Assembly (NCBI GenBank): GCA_018824205.1
Contig: JAHJGX010000244.1
Span: forward strand, 1 to 40,297
Length of the DNA stretch: 40,297 nucleotides
Direction: 5' to 3'
Source: a bacterium
GTDB taxonomy: Bacteria > Fidelibacterota > UBA2242
Shown here: piece after piece, positions 34,306 to 40,297 of the stretch
Layout: every line of letters begins with the position of its first letter
Position numbering within the stretch: position 1 is the stretch's first letter
Notes under the pieces: model-generated
Seen by the model: only the letters and a program-made list of their open reading frames with translations
Database searches by the model: none
Told to the model about the DNA's origin: nothing
Translations under genes and position numbers: made by a program

Positions 34306-35478
34306 ATGGCGAAATATCTATGTTTGAATTGTCATCAGATTTATGAAGAACCACAAAATGGAAAGTGTCCGCATTGTCAGCATCCAGCATTAACGGAGAG
34401 ACTGGGATTCAGCAACAGTGATGAATTTCTCCGTAAGGAAACTCCAAAAATTGTTAATGTTCGCAAGGCTTTGGGATTGGAGGGCCTGGTTGACAGCCTC
34501 GAAGCTGTAATCATCAATACCGAGCCGGAAAACCAGAAAGCGGCGGCAGAAGAGCTGCTACGCTATACCGGATATGATTTTAAAGATTCTTTTGAAGACG
34601 ATGAGTATAAAACCTGTCTGTTGTGTTGTCCGAAATCGGCGGATTTACTAATTCGATCGCGGATAAAACCGGATAATCCGTTTGTACCTTTTAACGCCGG
34701 CCCGAAGTCCAGCCACATGCCTAATACACGTTTGGAAACCTTTATATATTCCTGCAAGGATCTGCAAAAGTATGTCCAAATCCAAAAGATGCGTGGGGTC
34801 GAATTTATGACACCGGAAATTCAGCAGTACCGGGATTATATTTTCATTCAGACCATGCCCTCAAAATATACGGGAAACTCATTAGGCTTTATTCAATGGA
34901 AAAAGCCCAATGGCAGTTGGCGGGGCAAAGCGAAACCACTGAAATGGAACCTGAAGAAACCAAAACATGCTTATTTGAAAAAAATCGGGACGCTAGATCA
35001 TTGTGCAACCCGGATCAAAGCCCTGGACCGGGATGCTGCGATTGTGGAATTTATGTATCTGACCAATTATCATTTCGATTTTGCCATTTATGTGAAATCC
35101 CAGAATTCGATTACCACCGTTGCCCGTCTTTCCCATAAAGATTACGCCCAGGTCTTTACTTCGGGTATCGCGCCCTATAAAAATGAAACCGAATCCGGGC
35201 CAACCGAAAAATTTATTCATAATTTTAACCTCCGCGTTCACCACATGGCCTTTGTTACAAAAGACATTGAAGCCACGTTCAAGGCACTGGGTGATGACGG
35301 TCTCGAATACCTGCTGGAATTGGTCGGTTGTGAAGATGATGGCCTGAAGCAGACGTTTACTGCAGCGTCGCCGAATACATTATTGGTAAATGAATATATT
35401 CACCGCTATGGCGACTTCGATGGCTTTTTTACGAAAAGGAATGTCACATTATTAACCGAAGCGACGGATAAACAGTAG
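34306..35478 (+). CDS. Zinc-ribbon protein with HPPD/VOC-like dioxygenase fold
   Basis: This is a 390-residue cytoplasmic protein I could not match to a named family. Residues 1-28 form a zinc ribbon (Cys6, Cys9, Cys21, Cys24). A linker to about 125 is followed by two VOC-type modules. The first reads NTRLETFIYSCKDLQKYV and later YIFIQTMPSKYTGNSLGFIQW. The second has LDHCATRI with His232, RVHHMAFVT with His312/313, and VNEYIHRYGDFDGFF with Glu363. The His-His-Glu order and the EYIHR...GFF end resemble 4-hydroxyphenylpyruvate dioxygenase. A metal site like that of HPPD is therefore predicted, though the protein could also be a binding protein. It stands alone between two terminator-bounded units, with an ACCGGAG site before the ATG. 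Confidence 0.6.
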   Translation: MAKYLCLNCHQIYEEPQNGKCPHCQHPALTERLGFSNSDEFLRKETPKIVNVRKALGLEGLVDSLEAVIINTEPENQKAAAEELLRYTGYDFKDSFEDDEYKTCLLCCPKSADLLIRSRIKPDNPFVPFNAGPKSSHMPNTRLETFIYSCKDLQKYVQIQKMRGVEFMTPEIQQYRDYIFIQTMPSKYTGNSLGFIQWKKPNGSWRGKAKPLKWNLKKPKHAYLKKIGTLDHCATRIKALDRDAAIVEFMYLTNYHFDFAIYVKSQNSITTVARLSHKDYAQVFTSGIAPYKNETESGPTEKFIHNFNLRVHHMAFVTKDIEATFKALGDDGLEYLLELVGCEDDGLKQTFTAASPNTLLVNEYIHRYGDFDGFFTKRNVTLLTEATDKQ

Positions 35479-35570
35479 CTCATGCAGCTTGACTATTGGA
35501 ACATAAATTGTTTTTATTCGTCTATAAAGACGAAAACGTAATATGAAAGTAAGCATCCAGAGGAGGAAGT

Positions 35571-37859
35571 ATGTCTGCTAAGCGGTCGTTCCCGTTATGG
35601 ATTATCCTGATCAATGTTTTGTTCCTTGGATTGCTTTCCGCTGATCCTGATCTGCGGGTAGCTGTCCTGGATTTTCGGAATCTTACTCAACGTCCTGATC
35701 TGGTGTATCTCGAAAAGGCCATTCCGGAGATTATGGTTACCGATCTGAGTTTATGTGACAAAATTACACTGATAGAACGTTCACGGCTTCAGGAAATCCT
35801 GGATGAAATGCATCTGGCGTTATCGGGTGTCGTTAATGAGAAACAAGCAGTGGAAATCGGTGAACTTGCCGGAGCAAATGCCATTCTGGTGGGCAGTATC
35901 ATTTCAGGGGGTGGGGTTTATCGGATCGATGCCCGTCTGGTGGATGTAGCCAGTGCTGAAATTTTGATTGCCGAAAAGAAAGACTGGCTTTCCGATTATG
36001 AAATTATCCGGGCTGTCGATGAACTGGCGGAACAAATTATCCGCAAACTAACCGGGGATGAAGTGATAATGAATCCAGATTTTGATTATGAACCGCTGAG
36101 CGTTTACGACGATCATGTCCTGAAACTGGAAACCGCTCTCGATCAGCCGGTCTGGCTCAACGGTAGCGGTGAATCCGTGTTTCTGCAGGTAGATATCTAC
36201 TCCAAGGAAGTTCCCCGGCGGGACCGGATACCGCTGAATCTGGCGCTGGTGATCGACCGCAGCGGCAGTATGGCAAGGGAACGAAAACTGGATTATGCTA
36301 AAAACTCAGCCAAATTTATTGTCCAGAACATGTCGGATGACGATATTGTTTCTCTGATTACCTATGAATCGAAAGTTCAGCTGATTGTCCCGGCTCAAAA
36401 TGCCCAAAATAAACGCAAGATCATCGGACTTATTGACGACATTGAAACCGGCGGATCGACGAACCTCAGTGGCGGCATGCTGGAAGGGTATTCACAGATT
36501 GCGAAAAACCTGAAAACCGGCCAGGTAAACCGGGTGTTGCTACTTTCCGATGGGCTGGCCAATGAGGGTGTGACCCGGGCCGATAAATTGCAGGAAATCT
36601 GTTATGATAAATCCATTCAGGGCATGTCCATCTCGACCTTTGGGGTTGGCGCGGATTACGATGAAGACCTGCTGCTGGGCCTCGCGGAACTGGGGGTAGG
36701 AAATTATTATTTTATTCATTCACCGGAGGAGATTCCTACTATTTTTGCTTCTGAAATGTCCGGCCTGCTGGCGATAGCTGCTCAGAATGTAAAAATTCAA
36801 ATCCAGACTGCCCCGGGAATTAAAGTGCTGGATGTGTTCGGTTATCTTTCCGAAACCAATGAAAATCAGACCCAAGTGTCGATTGGAGATATTTTTTCCA
36901 ACGATCACTATTCCATTACCTTTGAATTGCAGTTGCCGAAAACCATTGCCGATTCGCTGCAAGTGGCGAATGTAGTTTTGCAGTACGACGACGTCGTGAA
37001 TAAAGGCAACCGGGTTCACTCTAACTCACCGGTACTTATCCAATCTACCTCGAAGCCGGAGAGGCGCGATTATTACCGGAATCCCTATGTGGGTGAACGG
37101 CTGACGCTGCTGAATACAACCTTACAGATACAGTCCATTGTGCAGCGGGCGGATGAGAGCAACCTGGGTGAAATTCAGCAGTCTTTAGCGAAACAGGCGA
37201 TCCAGGTGGCCTGTTCTGCAAAGGAATACAAAAGCCCCGATCTCAAGAAGCAGATTTTAACCATTCATAAATATTCCCAGCAGTTTGCGGATGTGGAAAA
37301 GAAGGAAATAGAATATAATAAATACGGCAACACTGCGCTGGAAACCAGCAGTTCGACAGATGATTTACAGATCATGAAAAAAGCGGCCAAGTATAATTCA
37401 TACCTGATGCAAAAACGTGATATTCAGGAAACTATAGTCTTTGAGAAGCCCAAAGAAGAAGTAAAAAAAGATCCACCGGGACCGAATCCGTCACCAAAAC
37501 CAAATCCCGATTTCCCGGATCCAATATTTTTTCCGACGCCAACTCCAATACCGGACCCCAATCTGAATCTGCCAATCCGTGAAAAACCGAGTTCCGAACC
37601 GGAAAAGATAAGTACTGAAACCGAAAGAAAAGAAGTCAAGCCGCTACCAAAACCGGATGAGCTCAAGAAACGTGACGATAGTGAAAGGAAGGAGATTAAA
37701 CCACAACCTGAACCTCAAAAAACTAAACCGAAACCATCAATTAAACCACAGCCGGAACCTCCAAAAACCGAACCTGGGCCAAAGCCTGCTCCTGAAAAAA
37801 CCGACTCGCCGGGTAATAAGACCACTGAGGAACCGGAGAAACCAAAACCGGATAAATAA
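35571..37859 (+). CDS. Exported CsgG/FlgO-like and von Willebrand A domain protein with Pro/Lys/Glu tail
   Basis: This is a 762-residue protein. A signal-like hydrophobic stretch covers 8-24 (PLWIILINVLFLGLL). Residues 27-165 resemble the CsgG/FlgO-type periplasmic fold (RVAVLDFRNLT, LIERSRLQEILDE, GELAGANAILVGSI, RLVDVASAEI). A VWA domain spans about 222-400 with the MIDAS motif Asp229-x-Ser231-x-Ser233 (VIDRSGSM), GGSTNLSGG and LLSDGLANEG. A helical region follows, and from about 625 there is a low-complexity tail rich in Pro, Lys, Glu and Thr. The tail would cross the periplasm or the wall in the manner of TonB linkers. AGGAGG four bases from the ATG is strong. It is probably an envelope protein that binds other proteins through the metal-dependent VWA site. 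Confidence 0.82.
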   Translation: MSAKRSFPLWIILINVLFLGLLSADPDLRVAVLDFRNLTQRPDLVYLEKAIPEIMVTDLSLCDKITLIERSRLQEILDEMHLALSGVVNEKQAVEIGELAGANAILVGSIISGGGVYRIDARLVDVASAEILIAEKKDWLSDYEIIRAVDELAEQIIRKLTGDEVIMNPDFDYEPLSVYDDHVLKLETALDQPVWLNGSGESVFLQVDIYSKEVPRRDRIPLNLALVIDRSGSMARERKLDYAKNSAKFIVQNMSDDDIVSLITYESKVQLIVPAQNAQNKRKIIGLIDDIETGGSTNLSGGMLEGYSQIAKNLKTGQVNRVLLLSDGLANEGVTRADKLQEICYDKSIQGMSISTFGVGADYDEDLLLGLAELGVGNYYFIHSPEEIPTIFASEMSGLLAIAAQNVKIQIQTAPGIKVLDVFGYLSETNENQTQVSIGDIFSNDHYSITFELQLPKTIADSLQVANVVLQYDDVVNKGNRVHSNSPVLIQSTSKPERRDYYRNPYVGERLTLLNTTLQIQSIVQRADESNLGEIQQSLAKQAIQVACSAKEYKSPDLKKQILTIHKYSQQFADVEKKEIEYNKYGNTALETSSSTDDLQIMKKAAKYNSYLMQKRDIQETIVFEKPKEEVKKDPPGPNPSPKPNPDFPDPIFFPTPTPIPDPNLNLPIREKPSSEPEKISTETERKEVKPLPKPDELKKRDDSERKEIKPQPEPQKTKPKPSIKPQPEPPKTEPGPKPAPEKTDSPGNKTTEEPEKPKPDK

Positions 37860-37893
37860 TTATTTAAAAGTAGTCAACCAGTTCCTTCCAATG

Positions 37894-37931
37894 AAATCCT
37901 CATAAGATCGGAGAATTTCTGAGGATTTTTA
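37894..37931. terminator. Intrinsic terminator after the CsgG-VWA gene
   Basis: AAATCCTCA (37894-37902) and TGAGGATTT (37920-37928) form a 9-bp stem with a T tract following. It lies between this gene and the convergent trkA, and the A run on the other side may let it act weakly in both directions. Confidence 0.75.
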
Positions 37932-37992
37932 TCCACTATCGGGATTGCGTTTTTCTTAAATCAAAATCACCTTAATAAAATCAGCCGGGTGC

Positions 37993-38673
37993 TCATTTGC
38001 TGAGTTTTATTAAGAAATCAGTTGACCGTTTAATATCCTGATTTTTAGCGCTGAGGAAGATATTATCTTTCTCATGAATTTTGTGATTTCCCCGGGGAAT
38101 AAAAAATTCCTGGGATTCTTCACGGTATATACCAACAAATACACATTCATCGGGAAAATTCCGGTCTTCAGTGATTTCCCTGATAGTCATTGAGATGCAT
38201 CTGGCGTTTTCAGGTACTCGTACCTGATATATATCCGCTTTTCCTCCACCCAAGGTAATTATTTTACGAACTTTCGGCTGTTCAATTTCCATTATGATCT
38301 GATTGACAAGTAAATCGGCCATCCTGACGATGGTTGTTACGCCCGCTAACTTGTATGCTTGTTCATATTGTGGATCTCGCAGTCGGGCTATTATATTCGG
38401 AATCCCTAAACTCTTTGCAAGTAATGAGCAGGCCATATTATCGGCAGAATAATGCATGAGACAGAGAATGACATCCGTCTTGCCGGCGCCTGCCTGTTTG
38501 AGGATTTTTAAATTTGTTGCATCGCCATTTATCGTAATGGCGCAGGTTTCCTCGTAAACACCTTGGCAGACTGCGGTATCTTTATCAATGACAATGACAT
38601 CATGTTTATTTTCAACCAAAAGATTGGTTAATTGACGTCCGATAATTCCTGCTCCTGCAATTATAATATACAT
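37993..38673 (-). CDS. trkA: TrkA potassium-uptake regulatory subunit, single-unit form
   Basis: This is a 226-residue cytosolic regulator of the TrkH channel. The N-terminal RCK domain binds NAD(H) or ATP through YIIIAGAGIIGRQL (Gly7, Gly9, Gly12) and the acidic end VIDKD. The sensor continues with GDATNLKILKQAGAGKTDVILCL. A C-terminal TrkA_C domain follows at about 140-220 (YQVRVPENARCISMTIREI). The protein is half the length of the duplicated E. coli TrkA and would assemble as an octameric or tetrameric ring. It begins 22 bases after trkH. Confidence 0.92.
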   Translation of the reverse strand: MYIIIAGAGIIGRQLTNLLVENKHDVIVIDKDTAVCQGVYEETCAITINGDATNLKILKQAGAGKTDVILCLMHYSADNMACSLLAKSLGIPNIIARLRDPQYEQAYKLAGVTTIVRMADLLVNQIIMEIEQPKVRKIITLGGGKADIYQVRVPENARCISMTIREITEDRNFPDECVFVGIYREESQEFFIPRGNHKIHEKDNIFLSAKNQDIKRSTDFLIKLSK

Positions 38674-38695
38674 AATGTTTCCCTTTTATTATTTC

Positions 38696-40189
38696 TTAAC
38701 CAATTCTCCAGGCCTTTCGACTGAATATTAACAAGACCGGCAGGATTTCCAATCGACCGGCAAGCATACCGATAATATAGACTGTTTTTATCAAAGGATT
38801 GAGTTGTCCCATTTCCTGATAGGGAATATAGCAGGGGCCAATATTCCCAAGCGCGCTGAACATTCCGGAAAAGGATTGAATTGCATTGTGATCGGACAGT
38901 AATGCGGTGCACAAGCCGCCAATTACCAGGAAGATGATCCAGGTAAAAAAGAGTCCGCTTACCCGCGAGATTTCGTTATTATCCACTTGTTTGCCGTCTA
39001 TAATCACCGCTGATACAGCCCGGGGTGGAGTGCGCAGACGAAATACTTCCCGTCGGATGATCTGTACTAAAATTCCGATTCGTAATACCTTGATTCCACC
39101 GCCGGTCGATCCGACACAGCCACCGATAACCATCATTACCAGGAACAGTTGCCGGGCGGCGACACCGAAAAAAGGAGACCCGATGTCACGGGTTCCAAAT
39201 CCGGTTGTTGTGATAATTGAAACTACCTGAAATGCGGTTATTCTAAAATTTTCTTCAAGGTTTCCCAGTCCTCTCTGAGATTCGGGCGTGACTTTTAGAA
39301 AAATTTCGATAAGGATAATCAGAATAAATAGTCCGATAAAACCCCACCAGTACCGCATCTCCTTATTATCAAAAAGTGCCCGTGGCTGACCTTTAAGAAC
39401 ACGGTAATGGATCAAAAAATTTGTACCACCGAAAAGCATACCAAGAATCAGGATATATTCAATCCGGATATAGTGTCGAAAACCGCTTATCTGATAATAT
39501 TCAATACTGGCATCATGAGGAGAAAATCCGCCCGTTGATAAGGCTGTAAAGCTGTGGCAAACACTATCGAAAAGAGACATTCCGGAAATATATAATCCAA
39601 GTAAAATTACAATTGTGAAGGCGGTGTAAATTCCCCATAAAATCGCCAGTGTATTCGCTAAACCGGGAACCGGTCGGGCCAGATCAATTTTATGGCTCTC
39701 GGCTCCAAATAACCAGTGTGCACCGACTCCCTTTGAGCTGATCGCAAGGAAGAATGTCAAAATTCCCAGGCCACCGATCCACTGGGTTAACGCCCGCCAG
39801 AAAATGACACATTTAGGCATATTGTCCAGGCCGGTATACATGGTAATTCCGGTAGTCGTAAATCCACTCATCGCTTCAAAAAATCCATCGATGAAACTGC
39901 TGTCTATGGCGATTACATAGGGAAGCGCGCCAATTGCTGAAAAAACCAACCATCCCAGTGTGCAGATTAACATTGCCTGGATATTATTTATCGTATCTGA
40001 TTTAAATAATTTCAGTAAAAGAAATCCCACGGCTAGTGACAGTATTATCGGGATTGCAAAAGCAAGCAAAAGCCGGATGTTATCCGCCAGATTGCCTTCA
40101 TAAACAACCATCAGTAAAGGCAGAATCAGAAAACCGCCGAAGACAATAAGGAGGGAACCTAGTGTCATGTCATGCTTGTAATGACGCAT
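38696..40189 (-). CDS. trkH: TrkH-family potassium uptake channel
   Basis: This is a 497-residue inner-membrane protein with four M1-P-M2 repeats. The four selectivity loops are visible: FEAMSGFTTTGIT, FTALSTGGFSP, ITTTGFGTRD and FSALGNIGPC. A conserved cytosolic region (GGGIKVLRIGILVQIIRREVF) contacts TrkA. It imports K+ and is controlled by the adjacent trkA. The start at 40189 lacks a good ribosome site, and a Met at residue 8 is an alternative. Its 5' end lies 13 bases from the hairpin of the divergent transposase gene. Confidence 0.93.
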   Translation of the reverse strand: MRHYKHDMTLGSLLIVFGGFLILPLLMVVYEGNLADNIRLLLAFAIPIILSLAVGFLLLKLFKSDTINNIQAMLICTLGWLVFSAIGALPYVIAIDSSFIDGFFEAMSGFTTTGITMYTGLDNMPKCVIFWRALTQWIGGLGILTFFLAISSKGVGAHWLFGAESHKIDLARPVPGLANTLAILWGIYTAFTIVILLGLYISGMSLFDSVCHSFTALSTGGFSPHDASIEYYQISGFRHYIRIEYILILGMLFGGTNFLIHYRVLKGQPRALFDNKEMRYWWGFIGLFILIILIEIFLKVTPESQRGLGNLEENFRITAFQVVSIITTTGFGTRDIGSPFFGVAARQLFLVMMVIGGCVGSTGGGIKVLRIGILVQIIRREVFRLRTPPRAVSAVIIDGKQVDNNEISRVSGLFFTWIIFLVIGGLCTALLSDHNAIQSFSGMFSALGNIGPCYIPYQEMGQLNPLIKTVYIIGMLAGRLEILPVLLIFSRKAWRIG

Positions 40190-40202
40190 AATATGTTGTA
40201 TA

Positions 40203-40230
40203 TTACTCCATCAAACAAAAGATGGAGTAA
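40203..40230. repeat. 10-bp inverted repeat in front of the IS630-like gene
   Basis: TTACTCCATC (40203-40212) and GATGGAGTAA (40221-40230) are exact complements around AAACAAAA. It may be the leader hairpin of the transposase gene or part of the element's end, and it lies between the divergent trkH and transposase genes. Confidence 0.6.
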
Positions 40231-40232
40231 CA

Positions 40233-40297
40233 ATGAAGAAGTACAAAGTGACATTGACCAATGAGGAAAGGCAAGAATTAAGTTCAATAATCCAAAA
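40233..40297 (+). mobile_element. Start of an IS630-family transposase gene (3' truncated by the window)
   Basis: An ATG at 40233 opens a frame that reads KKYKVTLTNEERQELSSII to the window edge. This matches the N-terminus of IS630-type transposases, which begin with a short basic strand then a helix-turn-helix (TxEERxEL). Only 21 residues are seen, so the identification is by motif alone. GATGGAGTAACA lies just upstream in place of a clear Shine-Dalgarno. Confidence 0.65.

Noticed and set aside
37424-37859. Pro/Glu/Lys-rich stretch as a possible separate repeat locus or CRISPR-like array
   Set aside because: It is in frame with the VWA gene, codon-periodic and shows no regular repeat-spacer pattern.

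Overview
This 40.3 kb window looks like the chromosome of an uncultured Gram-negative anaerobe of the FCB superphylum (Bacteroidetes, Calditrichota, KSB1 or Marinimicrobia-like). The support is two large proteins ending in a type IX secretion (Por) sorting domain, outer-membrane barrel proteins, a heptosyltransferase, a ferredoxin-dependent 2-oxoacid oxidoreductase, Bacteroidetes-like TAnnTTTG promoter elements and FCB-style palindromic repeats. The lineage is inferred from gene content only. Both ends look broken inside unrelated genes: an unidentified protein tail on the left, and the first codons of an IS630-type transposase on the right. The window may therefore be a contig that stops at repeats.

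Layout. 1-2.6 kb: an unidentified protein tail, then a beta-helix/T9SS surface protein that has lost its N-terminus. 2.7-6.0 kb (minus): a serine-type operon of class V aminotransferase, short SerA and DUF1015 protein. 6.5-12.05 kb (plus): branched-chain aminotransferase, small AhpD/CMD-like protein, class I aminotransferase and a three-gene 2-oxoacid:ferredoxin oxidoreductase (VorD, VorB, fused TPP+gamma chain). Together these fit transamination of amino acids followed by ferredoxin-linked oxidation of the 2-oxoacids to acyl-CoA, or the reverse. 12.05-12.4 kb: a terminator followed by a hairpin-rich island between near-identical direct repeats. 12.4-16.1 kb: a predicted outer-membrane metalloprotease/propeller/barrel protein and a small coupled envelope protein. 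16.1-18.0 kb (minus): a deoxyhypusine-synthase-like protein in an operon with a family 9 glycosyltransferase. 18.2-20.4 kb: Cu+ ATPase. 20.5-22.8 kb (minus): a second T9SS cargo with BNR/sortilin-type repeats. 22.9-29.7 kb (plus): Tag glycosylase, EamA transporter, ferritin-like protein, double flavodoxin protein, MscS channel, acetyltransferase-like protein and OFA-type MFS carrier. 29.8-31.6 kb: MATE pump plus MarR regulator behind a strong palindromic operator candidate. 31.8-34.1 kb: polyamine operon speD-speB-speY-like. 34.3-37.9 kb: a zinc-ribbon/HPPD-like protein and a CsgG-VWA protein with a Pro/Lys/Glu-rich tail. 38.0-40.2 kb (minus): TrkH-TrkA potassium uptake.

The best candidates for new biology are: the two very different deoxyhypusine-synthase-fold proteins (one keeps the catalytic SWGK lysine beside polyamine genes, the other lacks it and sits with a heptosyltransferase); the HExxH-propeller-barrel protein with its coupled partner; the zinc-ribbon VOC/HPPD-like protein; DUF1015 in the serine operon; and the hairpin island at 12.1-12.4 kb. 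I saw no tRNA, rRNA or CRISPR array by eye.
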